Source of the DNA: JAABRU01 sp050180235
Lineage (GTDB): Bacteria > Desulfobacterota > Desulfobacteria > Desulfobacterales > Desulfococcaceae
Assembly (NCBI GenBank): GCA_050180235.1
Contig: JBFXEJ010000055.1
Coordinates: 1 to 40,048, forward strand
DNA: 40,048 nt
Reading direction: 5' to 3'
Shown in pieces: positions 7,800-16,535 of this stretch; positions within the stretch are counted from its first letter, which is position 1; every line of letters starts with the position of its first letter. The notes beneath the pieces were generated by a model, which was given only the letters and a program-made list of their open reading frames with translations, did not search any database and was not told where the DNA came from. Made by a program: the position numbers and the translations under genes.

Positions 7800-7858
7800 C
7801 TGAAAATTTTATGCCCGAAAATCTATGGAACCTTATTTAACATCAGTAAGTTAAATCC

Positions 7859-8428
7859 CTAAAAACGGATTCCGATGTTCCCGGTTACAGTAAATCCGTC
7901 AAAATCAATTTCTGTATCAGAATCCTCAAGCTCGGCTTCCACCCACAGATAACGGGCTTCAATCCCAAAAAGAAACCGCTCTATACGGACATCAGCGCCC
8001 ACTCCGGCATGAACGCCGAAATTGGCTTCCGTGTCATTATCATAATCTCTGATTTCAATATCTGTAAAATAGGCTCCGACTCCGGCTTCCAGATAGGGAC
8101 AAAATATGGTGATGGGCAACTGAAGCCTGGCAGTGCCCAAAACAGGGATTATAGTCACGTCAGCCCTGTCATTGTCGGCCTGCATATAACCTGCTCCCAG
8201 TTCCAGTCCTATGATACCCAAATCCATCCCGAAAGCCAGTTCCCAGTAATCCTGGCCGTCAAGCTCCTCCTCATCATCTCCGAATTCTTCCTGTGGCCCG
8301 TAATATCCGCCTTTGAAAACCGCATATCCCATGTAATCATCTGCCTTCACCTCTGTCTGTGAAAACAGCAGCAGAAAAGAACACAGCAGTGCAGAAACAA
8401 CCGAAAAACAGGTACATCTTTTCATCAT
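7859..8428 (-). CDS. Outer-membrane beta-barrel protein
   Basis: A protein of about 189 residues with the start placed at the double ATG (8428 or 8425), right behind a GGAAGG site. A Sec signal peptide (MMKRCTCFSVVSALLCSFLLLFSQTEVKA) leads into alternating strands: GYAVFKGGYYGP, ELAFGMDLGIIGLELGAGYM, YLEAGVGAYFTDIEI, FLFGIEARYLWVEAEL and the C-terminal GFTVTGNIGIRF. The last strand ends in Phe, as required for BAM-dependent insertion. The overall pattern matches small OmpA/OmpW-like eight-stranded barrels. Acidic loops (EEFGDDEEELDG) stand out. No substrate can be inferred. Confidence 0.8.
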   Translation of the reverse strand: MMKRCTCFSVVSALLCSFLLLFSQTEVKADDYMGYAVFKGGYYGPQEEFGDDEEELDGQDYWELAFGMDLGIIGLELGAGYMQADNDRADVTIIPVLGTARLQLPITIFCPYLEAGVGAYFTDIEIRDYDNDTEANFGVHAGVGADVRIERFLFGIEARYLWVEAELEDSDTEIDFDGFTVTGNIGIRF

Positions 8429-8460
8429 CCTTCCTTTCCTTACAGTTTTTTTATAATGTG

Positions 8461-8516
8461 AATTAAAGTCAGTTCCGGTAAGATTTGACAATTTTTTAAA
8501 AGCTGTCAAATCCTGC
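8461..8516. repeat. Palindromic repeat with TTCCGGTAAGATTTGACAA core
   Basis: TTCCGGTAAGATTTGACAA followed by an imperfect inverted copy (GCTGTCAAATC). Closely related palindromes occur at 14827-14875, 22427-22485 and 23922-23975, which makes this a dispersed family in this window. Confidence 0.55.
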
Positions 8517-8525
8517 ATGAATATA

Positions 8526-8631
8526 TAATACCGATTCTCCATTGAAAATATACTTATGAAACACACCCCATGCCCCCTCTCAAGAGGGGATTTTTTGGGA
8601 TTTATATAAAATCAATGGAGAATTGGTATAA
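8526..8631. repeat. Inverted-repeat element ending in ATACC(G/A)ATTCTCCATTGA
   Basis: The left end TACCGATTCTCCATTGA and right end TCAATGGAGAATTGGTA are inverted repeats with one mismatch, enclosing about 65 bases with no coding capacity. The same end sequence (ACCGATTCGCCATTGA) occurs near 14800 and a shorter relative near 16985. This is consistent with a small dispersed element. Confidence 0.55.
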
Positions 8632-8713
8632 CAGTCTGTTACCGGTGACTGCCTTGAACCTGCGTCAGGTTATGTTTTCGGCAGACAAAACACTCCGGAA
8701 AGCGGATATCAGT

Positions 8714-9004
8714 TTATGACTGACATTCCTGAATGATTCTGGCTCCCCGGATCACCGCACCTTCGGGAAGGGTTTTGGGGCCGGGCGTCAGCCGGATATA
8801 TTTGATATTGCTCTTGGGAATCAGAATCAGATCACCCCCAACCTCCACTGCCAGTGAATTGCCCATCACGGTTCCGTCTATCACTTTCCGGAAGGCAGAG
8901 GCAACGGCAACAGGATCGGCCCCCGGCATCTGATAGGGAAATTCAACCGTCATGCAGGTTCCGTCAATAAAGAAAATGCTCAGCCGTTTGATTTCATCTG
9001 TCAT
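8714..9004 (-). CDS. Conserved-looking 96-aa protein, unknown
   Basis: A soluble 96-residue protein without signal peptide or membrane segment. It begins MTDEIKRLSIFFIDGTCMTVEFPYQM and continues with a beta-rich pattern (SLAVEVGGDLILIPKSNIKYIRLTPGPK). I do not recognise the family; the composition suggests a small beta-barrel or cytoplasmic accessory fold. ATG 9004 has an AGGAG site 9 bases upstream. It lies downstream of the MscS-type channel gene on the same strand with a 78-base gap after a 21-residue frame, so cotranscription is plausible. Confidence 0.7.
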   Translation of the reverse strand: MTDEIKRLSIFFIDGTCMTVEFPYQMPGADPVAVASAFRKVIDGTVMGNSLAVEVGGDLILIPKSNIKYIRLTPGPKTLPEGAVIRGARIIQECQS

Positions 9005-9081
9005 AATTTTTTTCTCCTGTCTGTAAATTGTGTTTTTTTCAGCATGGATTCAGGAGCCTGAACCCCTTTATCCGGTCTTTT

Positions 9082-9147
9082 TCAAAAAAGCGGTTCAAAA
9101 TGCAGTTTGTCATCCTGCAAAGTATTCGAAACAATTACGCGTTTCAT
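9082..9147 (-). CDS. Possible 21-aa peptide overlapping the channel gene stop
   Basis: ATG at 9147 overlaps the MscS-type gene stop in an ATGA arrangement, and a GAGG lies about 8 bases upstream within that gene's end. The frame gives MKRVIVSNTLQDDKLHFEPLF and stops at 9082. The start geometry is that of a coupled gene, but the peptide is short and has no recognised match. It may equally be chance. Confidence 0.3.
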   Translation of the reverse strand: MKRVIVSNTLQDDKLHFEPLF

Positions 9148-11684
9148 GCCTGATCCTCACTTAGCAGGCGCACCTCACGCTGGGGAAAGGGAAAGAAAAA
9201 ATCTGATGTCTGCACCGCATCGTAAACAGCCACTGCAAGTTCACTTCTGATCCTGTTCCAATCAAGATAACTGTCTGTCCAGGCCCAAAGTTCAAAGTTG
9301 ATGGAACTGTCTCCGAATCCCATAAACATAACCTGTGGCGGAGGGTTTTTCAGAACCCCGGGATGAGCAGTGGCAGCAGACTCTATCACTTCCATAACCT
9401 TTTGGGGAGGAGCTCCGTAATTCACCCCCACAGGCAGTTCAATGCGCCTTGTCTTATCGCTGAAGGTCCAGTTGGTCACCTGCTCTGAAACAAGCTGTGA
9501 ATTCGGGATGATAATATCAGCTCCCTGCCGGGTGCGCACGATGCTGGAGCGAAGACCGATCCGTTTCACCTGTCCCCGGATATTTCCCAATTCAATGGAA
9601 TGGCCGATCTGAATTGGGCGTTCAAAGAGCAGAATCAGGCCGGAAACAAAATTGTTCACCACATTCTGCAGACCAAAACCTATGCCCAGACTGAACGCAC
9701 TGATCAGAACAGTTATCTTGGTCGGGTCCATTCCCAGCACCCCTATTGCCATCACAAATCCAATGGTAAGAATAAAGTAATGGATGATCTGTGATGCTGC
9801 ATAAGATACACCTACAGGGAAATTTTTTCGGGGATACACATCCTCATCAAGAGCGAAGCGGATGAAGGCTGACAGCATATATGCTATCCAGACAGTGACT
9901 GCAAACGCGAAAACATCTCCCAGTGAAATGCTGACAGCGCCCCGCTCCAGTTTAAGGGAAAGCATGGCATTGCCCAAATCCATCGCGGGCTGGAAGATTC
10001 CCAGAGAATCCAGCACGCGGACTGACCAGCCTGCAATCGCCAGAAAAAGAAAAAAAACGTATGTGCGGCGTTCAAAAAGCTCACGATGGTTGCGGACCAT
10101 ATGCAGCAGACTCAAAGGCCGGACACGAAAGGCAAAAGATGCTGTCGCGCATACAATCTTAAGGTAAGCAAAGAGTGTCAGGGCCGTAGTTCCGCCAATA
10201 ATCATGCCGGACAGCAAAAGCCGTGCCACCCTCATATAACCCAGTATTCCCGCTGTCATTCCAATGCCGATGAAAAGCAGAGCAGATATTGCTGCCGTCC
10301 GTAATGCGCCGTGCCCGGGCTTCCCCGGTTCCTGTACAAAATACTGTTGCAGGTTCCCTCTGGTCAGTGACCACAAAAACATTGCAAATCCGGCCAAACA
10401 TTCGATTATAACCAGAATATGATCCATCAGAACTGCACCGGTCAGGATTTGCCGGACAGTGTCAATCATGAACAGGATTCCCAGACCATAGATTCCGAAA
10501 AGCAGCCGCTGGTTCATTGCCGGTTTCATCACACGTATAATTGCTGCCAGTGCAGGAACCGAAAGCAGGTTCCGCACTGTGGGGGGCGCGGCTGACCAGG
10601 GTGATGTCGCAAGGATCAGAGCGCCGATAAGGGCGGCAGTGAAAGGAAAACGGGTAACTGTGGCAAGAGCTTCCGGTTCTTTGTCTGCTGTCCATTGGCT
10701 GGCCTTTCTTTGCATTGTGTGAAACAGCACAGCCAGCAGCAGAAAAAAAACAAGGTGCACAGGCAGCCCTTTGGAAGGATCATACAGATAATTTTCAACA
10801 TCCCACCATTGTTCCGCAGCCAGTTCCCTCAGTCTGGCAAATCCAACGAATTTGGCATTTGTCCACAGAGACGGACTCCAGATCGGCAGACTTTCCCTGT
10901 TCTTAATCCCGGTCACAGCCATCTGCTGTGCACGGGATATCTCTGCCAGCACGGTTTCGCACCGCACCAATTCCTCAGCAACACGGCTTTGAAGTTCTAT
11001 TGCTGTTTTGTGTTCTTCCCCCAGGGACAGATTCTGCTCTTCCAGGGAGGAAAGAACAGTATCAATTTGCCGGATAACTGTGTCTGAGGCATTGGCATCC
11101 CGCGCGGAAACAAATGTGCTGTTCCATGTTTTCTGCATGTCTGTCAGTTGCCTGACTGCTGCCTGTATCCCGGTTGCCCTTTCGGTAAGCAGCTTCAGCC
11201 AACTGTTTCCTGTGGTCTGATGTTTCTGCCATTCCTGTCTCTCGGTCTTCAGTCTGTCCAGACTCGCGGCTGTCCGGAGAATCTTCATGGTACGAAGCAT
11301 TTCTCCTGCTATCTTAATGTGAATATCAGGAAGTCTGTTTTTTATATTTTCTGTATCGGGATTGTTTGCATACCTCAACTGCAGGGTTTGCAGAAAATCA
11401 GAAACCTCAGTGGCCCGGACTGCAATTTCAGACACCGGGATTGGCCCGGGGACAACTGATTCATCCAGCGTCCGGCTTTCCAAAGGCTTTTTTTCTTCAG
11501 GCTTTTGTTCTTCCCCGGCATGTCCGGCAATGGCAGTAAGGATCAGGAAAATACCGGCAAAAACTGCCACAGTTCCCGGTACGGAACAGAGCATTTTGCG
11601 TGCACTGCGGGATTTTCCTTTACCTCCCGGACGCAAAAACTGTTGAGTCAGGATAATGAAATTTCTGCCGGTTACAGTCGTCAT
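9144..11684 (-). CDS. Large MscS-family mechanosensitive channel
   Basis: A protein of about 846 residues that should gate small-solute efflux on hypo-osmotic shock. After an N-terminal hydrophobic segment comes a long periplasmic coiled-coil-like region (residues about 50-260, rich in Gln, Glu and Leu), then several membrane segments. The C-terminal MscS domain is clear: the pore helix ITVLISAFSLGIGFGLQNVVNNFVSGLILLFERP, then IELGNIRGQVKRIGLRSSIVRTRQGADIIIPNSQLVSEQVTNW. This build resembles MscK/KefA-type proteins. ATG 11684 is preferred because GAGGTGG lies 5 bases upstream; an in-frame ATG at 11702 has no such site. The gene upstream ends 21 bases away. Confidence 0.88.
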   Translation of the reverse strand: MTTVTGRNFIILTQQFLRPGGKGKSRSARKMLCSVPGTVAVFAGIFLILTAIAGHAGEEQKPEEKKPLESRTLDESVVPGPIPVSEIAVRATEVSDFLQTLQLRYANNPDTENIKNRLPDIHIKIAGEMLRTMKILRTAASLDRLKTERQEWQKHQTTGNSWLKLLTERATGIQAAVRQLTDMQKTWNSTFVSARDANASDTVIRQIDTVLSSLEEQNLSLGEEHKTAIELQSRVAEELVRCETVLAEISRAQQMAVTGIKNRESLPIWSPSLWTNAKFVGFARLRELAAEQWWDVENYLYDPSKGLPVHLVFFLLLAVLFHTMQRKASQWTADKEPEALATVTRFPFTAALIGALILATSPWSAAPPTVRNLLSVPALAAIIRVMKPAMNQRLLFGIYGLGILFMIDTVRQILTGAVLMDHILVIIECLAGFAMFLWSLTRGNLQQYFVQEPGKPGHGALRTAAISALLFIGIGMTAGILGYMRVARLLLSGMIIGGTTALTLFAYLKIVCATASFAFRVRPLSLLHMVRNHRELFERRTYVFFLFLAIAGWSVRVLDSLGIFQPAMDLGNAMLSLKLERGAVSISLGDVFAFAVTVWIAYMLSAFIRFALDEDVYPRKNFPVGVSYAASQIIHYFILTIGFVMAIGVLGMDPTKITVLISAFSLGIGFGLQNVVNNFVSGLILLFERPIQIGHSIELGNIRGQVKRIGLRSSIVRTRQGADIIIPNSQLVSEQVTNWTFSDKTRRIELPVGVNYGAPPQKVMEVIESAATAHPGVLKNPPPQVMFMGFGDSSINFELWAWTDSYLDWNRIRSELAVAVYDAVQTSDFFFPFPQREVRLLSEDQA

Positions 11685-11705
11685 TTCCACCTCTGCGGTC
11701 ATGAA

Positions 11706-12227
11706 TCAGTCAGGGATGCTCTGCTCTTTCTCCGGAAGCGGTGAGAGGAACATCCTGCGCAGGCCGTCTTCGCCAAGATTCCGCCGGACAACAGCCATCA
11801 TATTAAATACCAGCAGCGCGCCGGACACACAAATGGTGTTGGCCCAGACCTGGTAAACATTTGCGTTTTGGAACACCGAAGCCAGCGAGGGACCGAAACC
11901 GCCATATTCGTGCCGTCCCTCAAATCCCTTTTCAAGAATCAGCACAGCAAACACGCCAGCCGTGTACAGGGCCGTGCGCAGAATAACAGAAACCAGTGCA
12001 GGACGGTTCCGTGTCAGTGCTCCCAGGGGGACATGTTCCAGCAATAGCACGACCTTGGCGAGAATGAGTGCGCCGAACAGGGCCTTTGACAAACCGTAAA
12101 ATTCGACCCGGTATTCAGCAAGCACAAGTTTTTTGATAAGTATCAGCATACCAAGCCATATGGCAAAATACAGTGTGGTATTCACCAATGCCCTGATTTC
12201 ATGTTTCAGTTTCTGCGGTAACTGCAT
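11706..12227 (-). CDS. Four-helix inner-membrane protein, unknown
   Basis: A 173-residue protein with about four hydrophobic segments: TTLYFAIWLGMLILIKKLVL, ALFGALILAKVVLLLEHV, VILRTALYTAGVFAVLILEK and TICVSGALLVFNMMAVV. I do not recognise a named family. ATG 12227 has an AAGGAA site. Its stop lies 21 bases before the probable start of the MscS-type gene, so the two are almost certainly one transcription and translation unit. A strong terminator separates it from the sulfatase gene upstream. Confidence 0.75.
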   Translation of the reverse strand: MQLPQKLKHEIRALVNTTLYFAIWLGMLILIKKLVLAEYRVEFYGLSKALFGALILAKVVLLLEHVPLGALTRNRPALVSVILRTALYTAGVFAVLILEKGFEGRHEYGGFGPSLASVFQNANVYQVWANTICVSGALLVFNMMAVVRRNLGEDGLRRMFLSPLPEKEQSIPD

Positions 12228-12255
12228 TGTACATTTCCTTCCGTTATGAACATCT

Positions 12256-12290
12256 CAGAAAGGAAAGAGCGCAATGCCCTTTCCTTTCTG
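12256..12290 (-). terminator. Terminator after the sulfatase gene
   Basis: CAGAAAGGAAAG (12256-12267) pairs perfectly with CTTTCCTTTCTG (12279-12290) around an 11-base loop. It lies 13 bases downstream of the sulfatase stop on the minus strand. No T run follows, so it may slow transcription or act as an RNA end rather than a classical terminator. Confidence 0.6.
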
Positions 12291-12302
12291 ATGATCTGTC
12301 AG

Positions 12303-14756
12303 TTAATCTGATTTTGCTTTTTTCTGAGCAGCTTCCTTTTGGGTTTTATCAGCCCCGGCCTTATCCGGAGCCTTCATGGGCGCAACCTCGACCGTCACTT
12401 TACTGATATGACCTGTGAACCGGGACTTTGCCTCCGCGCCGATGGATTCCACCACCGGAGTGCCCAGATCAATTCCCACATCGGCTGTTTCATCAGCGGA
12501 GAAAATCGCAGCCTGTGTAAGTTCAATCCGGCCTTCTGCAACTTTCTCTCCGTTCACGGACAGAGTGCCGTTGCCGCCTTTGCCCAGCCCTCCGCCGTCA
12601 TAGGCAAAATCGAATTTTATCGTGGCTTTGCCCGGTGTAAGCGGCTTGGAGCCTGCCACTGAGAACCGCTTCAGACCGAGGAAGTTGTAGTCGTATGCGG
12701 GAATGCCGTCCTTCACGTAGAGCGCCCAGCCACCGAAACGTCCGCCCTGCACCAGTATAGCGCCGTTTGCGCCTTTTTCCGGAACCTCAACCTCGGCTGT
12801 GATGGTTTTGGATCTGTTCTTTATATTGATAAAGACATTCTCCATCATCCCGGTCATCCCCTCAGCCAGGGTCAGGGAAGTGCGTTTGCCCATAGGGTCG
12901 GGGCGGCCAACGAATTCCGCCAGCATGCGCTCGAACAGCCGGTCGTCAATGGGCAGAACATTGTATTTTTCGGCCTCTTTCATAAAGAGGGCCTGCAGTT
13001 CTTTGAGTTTCTCCGGATGCTTTGCTGCAAGATCATCGGACAGACTGAAATCGGAACGCACATCATAAAGTTCCCAGACATCCTTTTCCAGAGGATTGCG
13101 CACCTCCCTCTCCCACGCGGCCCGGTGGATGGTACGCGCCAGCCAGCCTTCATGGTAGATGGCCCGGTTACCGGCCATCTCGAAGTACTGGGTGGTATGG
13201 CGATCTTTGGCTTCGGCATCGTTGAAGGTGTAAAGCATACTCACGCCCGCCATTGGGATCTGGGGCGTACTGTTCACCACTTTGGGTTCCGGCAGACCCG
13301 CTGCTTCCAGTATGGTCGGCGCCACGTCAATGACATGAGTGAACTGCGAGCGCATTTCGTTCTTCGCCTTGATTCCTTTTGGCCAGTAAACCACCATACC
13401 GTTGCGGGACCCTCCGAAGTCCGAGGCCACCTGTTTGGTCCAGGAGAACGGGGCATCCATAGCAACCGCCCAGCCCGAGGCGTAGTGCGGGTAGGTCTCG
13501 GGGCCGCCCCATTTGTCCGCGACTTTGAGCATGTCCGGCACGGTTTCCTGCACACCGTTGAAGTAGGTCATCTCGCTGAACATACCGTGCTCTCCGCCTT
13601 CCGCGCTTGCGCCGTTGTCGCCCGCGATGTAGAAAACGAGGGTGTTGTCGGCCTGACCGGTCTCCTTAACCGCCCTGAGCATCCGGCCGATCTCGCTGTC
13701 GGTATAATCGAGAAAGGCAGCGAACACTTCCATCTGACGGGCGTAAAGTCGTTTCTCATCGTCCGAGAGTTTATCCCAATCCCGGATTGCAGAGGGCTTC
13801 GGGGCCAGCTTTGTGCCTTCGGGAATAATCCCCATTTTGAGCTGCCGGGCTAAGGTTTCCTCGCGCATCTTATCCCAGCCCTGATCGAATTTGCCCTTCC
13901 ATTTTGCAATCCAGTCCTGGGGCACATGATGGGGCGCATGGGTGGCTCCGGGCGCGAAATACACAAAGAACGGTTTGTCCGGCGTTATGGCCTTCTGGTA
14001 TTTGATCCAGGCAACCGCCTTGTCGGTCATGTCGGTCATGAAGTGATAATTCGGATCTTCCGGCAGTTCCACCTGGGTGACGCCGTCATACAGATAAGGC
14101 GCCCACTGGTTGGTCTCTCCGCCGATGAAACCGTAAAACTTGTCAAAACCCTGCCGTGTGGGCCAGCGGTCAAAGGGGCCGGAGACGCTGGTTTCCCAGA
14201 CAGCGGTCTCATGCCATTTGCCGAAAGCCCCTGTGCTGTAGCCGTTCAGTCGCAGCATTTCCGCCAGGGGAGCGGTTGTGTTGGGAATCTGCCCGGTAGC
14301 GCCCGGAAAACCGGTTGACATTTCGGTGATGAAGCTCATGTTGACAGTGTGGTGATTGCGGCCGGATTTCAGAGCGGCCCGAGTCGGCGAACTCACAGCG
14401 GTGGTATGGAAATTGTTGTAGCGCAGTCCGCTTTGTGCCAACTGATCCAGAGTGGGCGTAGCAATCGGCCCGCCGAAGGTGCTTGGGGCCCCGAAGCCCA
14501 GATCGTCAATCAGAATGATGATCACGTTCGGCGCACCGTCCGGAGCTTTGACCTCAAAATGCGGGGGCAGTTTTGCATTTCTGACGTCCAGTTCTTTGCT
14601 GAGGGGCCTCTGGGGCTCCTGAATCGGCAGGATTGTCCTGTCTATTGCCTGTGTGTCTGCGGACGCCGCTTTTGCGTCCCCGGCAAATCCGGGCAGTGCT
14701 GCGGCCAGGGTTCCGAAAAAAACGCCTCCCAACTTACCCATTTGTTTCTTTTTCAT
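12303..14756 (-). CDS. Serine-type sulfatase, exported
   Basis: An 817-residue sulfatase that should hydrolyse sulfate esters outside the cytoplasm. A signal peptide (MKKKQMGKLGGVFFGTLAAALPGFAGDAKA) is followed by the metal-binding LIDDLGFGAP (D84, D85). The active-site signature S122-S-P-T-R-A-A-L-K-S-G matches [C/S]-x-P-x-R with Ser instead of Cys at the formylglycine position. The FAKWHE, YFAPGATHAPHHVP and FYIAGDNGASAEGG motifs supply further metal and substrate residues. A C-terminal segment of about 150 residues is beta-rich (GRFGGWALYVKDG, FDFAYDGGGLGKGG). Ser-type sulfatases need the radical SAM maturase, and such a gene lies upstream. ATG 14756 has an AGGAGG site. The substrate is not predictable. 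Confidence 0.92.
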   Translation of the reverse strand: MKKKQMGKLGGVFFGTLAAALPGFAGDAKAASADTQAIDRTILPIQEPQRPLSKELDVRNAKLPPHFEVKAPDGAPNVIIILIDDLGFGAPSTFGGPIATPTLDQLAQSGLRYNNFHTTAVSSPTRAALKSGRNHHTVNMSFITEMSTGFPGATGQIPNTTAPLAEMLRLNGYSTGAFGKWHETAVWETSVSGPFDRWPTRQGFDKFYGFIGGETNQWAPYLYDGVTQVELPEDPNYHFMTDMTDKAVAWIKYQKAITPDKPFFVYFAPGATHAPHHVPQDWIAKWKGKFDQGWDKMREETLARQLKMGIIPEGTKLAPKPSAIRDWDKLSDDEKRLYARQMEVFAAFLDYTDSEIGRMLRAVKETGQADNTLVFYIAGDNGASAEGGEHGMFSEMTYFNGVQETVPDMLKVADKWGGPETYPHYASGWAVAMDAPFSWTKQVASDFGGSRNGMVVYWPKGIKAKNEMRSQFTHVIDVAPTILEAAGLPEPKVVNSTPQIPMAGVSMLYTFNDAEAKDRHTTQYFEMAGNRAIYHEGWLARTIHRAAWEREVRNPLEKDVWELYDVRSDFSLSDDLAAKHPEKLKELQALFMKEAEKYNVLPIDDRLFERMLAEFVGRPDPMGKRTSLTLAEGMTGMMENVFINIKNRSKTITAEVEVPEKGANGAILVQGGRFGGWALYVKDGIPAYDYNFLGLKRFSVAGSKPLTPGKATIKFDFAYDGGGLGKGGNGTLSVNGEKVAEGRIELTQAAIFSADETADVGIDLGTPVVESIGAEAKSRFTGHISKVTVEVAPMKAPDKAGADKTQKEAAQKKAKSD

Positions 14757-14796
14757 AAATTCCTCCTGAAAAAATGATTGATTGTTAATGCGGATT

Positions 14797-14890
14797 AATA
14801 CCGATTCGCCATTGATTTATCCAATCAGATTTGACAACTTTTGAAAAGTTGTCAAATCTTACCGGAATCTGACTCTTTAATTCGCATTGG
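14797..14890. repeat. Palindromic repeat element with 16-bp stem
   Basis: AGATTTGACAACTTTT (14827-14842) and its perfect complement (14844-14859) form a 16-bp stem with a one-base loop, flanked by TTACCGGAATCTGACTC. On the left is the end motif ACCGATTCGCCATTGA shared with the 8.5-kb element. It is part of the 450-base spacer between the radical SAM gene and the sulfatase gene. Confidence 0.6.
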
Positions 14891-14904
14891 TAAAACATCT
14901 CTGT

Positions 14905-15116
14905 ACCATTACGCATAAGATTTGATGGTACAGCCACGAATTGCACGAATGACACGAATTACGGTTTGTGCATTCGTGCAGATTCGTGTTATTCGTGGCT
15001 GTTTAAGTATACCATTACTCAGAAGATTTGATGGTACAGCCACGAATTGCACGAATGACACGAATTACGGTTTGTGCATTCGTGCAGATTCGTGTTATTC
15101 GTGGCTGTTTAAGTAT
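14905..15116. repeat. Two tandem copies of a 106-bp near-palindromic unit
   Basis: Copy 1 (14905-15010) and copy 2 (15011-15116) are identical over their last 92 bases and differ at two positions in the first 14. Each unit is itself an imperfect palindrome: CAGCCACGAAT at one end, ATTCGTGGCTG at the other, with CACGAAT repeated in both arms. No reading frame of interest was found. The rest of the spacer to 15206 shows nothing recognisable. Confidence 0.8.
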
Positions 15117-15206
15117 ATTGTAAACTCTGCTGAGGCAGGCATTTCGAATGCGGTATTTTACAGCCGAAATGTTTCAGGTAATGGTATATATCCCCGGTTT
15201 TGACGG

Positions 15207-16535
15207 CTACGTATGCCTCCGCAAATCCGCAACGATCCGTTTGACCGCAGGAATTGCATACCCGAAAAACCGCTGAAATCCGGAGCAAAGATAATTCAGT
15301 CCCGGTTCACCGTCTGCTGTACGGATCAGGCGGTTTTTGGGGCATTCCCCCCAGCAGTCCTGTAAATAAAGGCATTTACGGCATTGACCGGGCAGGGTCT
15401 CGCTTTTGGCGAACCCGAATCGTACCTGACCGCGGGAAAACACCGTATCCGGCAGGCTGCCGTTATGAATATTCCCGATACGGTATTCAGGATACACATA
15501 ATGGTCGCAGGCATAGAGACTGCCGTCATGCTCAATGGCCAGTCCTTTGCCGCAGAATTCCCCATATACGCACATTTCAGCCGGAAGCCCCATGTGTCGG
15601 GCCACCAGTGTTTCAAAATGGTTGACCAGCACCCGTCCCAGATCCCGTGTGCGCCACTCATCAAAAATTTTGCACAGAAAATATCCCCAATCCTCCGGGT
15701 CAACCGACCAGTCAGACACCACAGAATCCGGATGACCGGGACGGGATTCCGGGGTTCCGGCTTTGGGCAGGGCTGCCGTATCCCATCTGTGCCGGGCTGT
15801 CCGTCCAAAATCCCTGTGTTCGACAATGGGGATGAACTGCATTCGGACAGATCCGATTTCCCGGCGCAGAAAACGGTAAATATCCAATGGCCTCCGGGCA
15901 TTGTAGCGGTGTACGCAGGTCAGCGTGTTGAAGGGAACCCCGTGTTTTTTCAACAACCGGGCAGCGTTGGCCACCCGGTCAAAACTCGCGCCCCCGTCCT
16001 TTCCCACGCGGCATTTGTCATGGATTTCCCGCGGGCCGTCAATGCTCAGACCCACCAGGAAGCGGTTTTCTTTGAGAAAACGGCACCATTCCTCATCAAT
16101 GAGGGTTCCGTTGGTCTGCAGATCATTTTCAATTTTCTGAGCGGGTTTTGCGTATTTTCTTTGGAACTCTAAAATCTTTCGGAAAAATTCCAGACCCAGA
16201 AGCGTGGGTTCCCCGCCCTGCCATGTAAACACGACCTCATTCGCGTTGATGCCCTGAATATATTCCCGGATAAATGTCTCAAGGGTTTCATCACTCATGC
16301 GTCCGGAACCGGGGCCATCCGGCAGGGAAGACTTGGACAGATAAAAGCAGTAAGTGCAGTTGAGATTGCAGGCCGAACCTGCGGGTTTTGCCATGATATG
16401 AAAACGGCGTTCTCCGCCCTGATGGGCCATGAGCAAAGGACTGTCGTATTTGTCCAGCGGCCTGGGGCCGTCCGCGTCTATAATCGTGGCATTGCCGGAA
16501 CCGGAGCCGGATTTGCTGATAAAGACAGAACTCAA
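15207..16535 (-). CDS. Anaerobic sulfatase-maturating radical SAM enzyme (anSME)
   Basis: A 442-residue radical SAM/SPASM enzyme that should oxidise the active-site Ser or Cys of sulfatases to formylglycine in the cytoplasm. The SAM cluster motif is CNLNCTYCFY (about residue 54), followed by WQGGEPTLL and LQTNGTLIDEEWCRFLKENRFLVGLSIDGP, all typical of anSME. C-terminal Cys include CVYGEFCGKG, CDHYVYPEYRIGNI and CRKCLYLQDCWGECPKNR, binding two auxiliary [4Fe-4S] clusters. The WQGGEP motif, rather than the WHAGEP I recall from GrrM/OscB peptide maturases, favours sulfatase as target. The start appears to be TTG at 16535, overlapping the upstream stop (TTGA) with GAGG upstream. Confidence 0.9.
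   Translation of the reverse strand: MSSVFISKSGSGSGNATIIDADGPRPLDKYDSPLLMAHQGGERRFHIMAKPAGSACNLNCTYCFYLSKSSLPDGPGSGRMSDETLETFIREYIQGINANEVVFTWQGGEPTLLGLEFFRKILEFQRKYAKPAQKIENDLQTNGTLIDEEWCRFLKENRFLVGLSIDGPREIHDKCRVGKDGGASFDRVANAARLLKKHGVPFNTLTCVHRYNARRPLDIYRFLRREIGSVRMQFIPIVEHRDFGRTARHRWDTAALPKAGTPESRPGHPDSVVSDWSVDPEDWGYFLCKIFDEWRTRDLGRVLVNHFETLVARHMGLPAEMCVYGEFCGKGLAIEHDGSLYACDHYVYPEYRIGNIHNGSLPDTVFSRGQVRFGFAKSETLPGQCRKCLYLQDCWGECPKNRLIRTADGEPGLNYLCSGFQRFFGYAIPAVKRIVADLRRHT

Noticed and set aside
14905..15116. CRISPR array
   Set aside because: Only two large tandem units without unique spacers and no cas genes; each unit is an imperfect palindrome of over 90 bases.
15207..16535. Radical SAM enzyme as the maturase of the W-x-N peptide
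   Set aside because: Motifs WQGGEP and the SPASM part fit sulfatase maturases, and a Ser-type sulfatase is the nearest partner. A second role in peptide modification is not excluded but has no support here.
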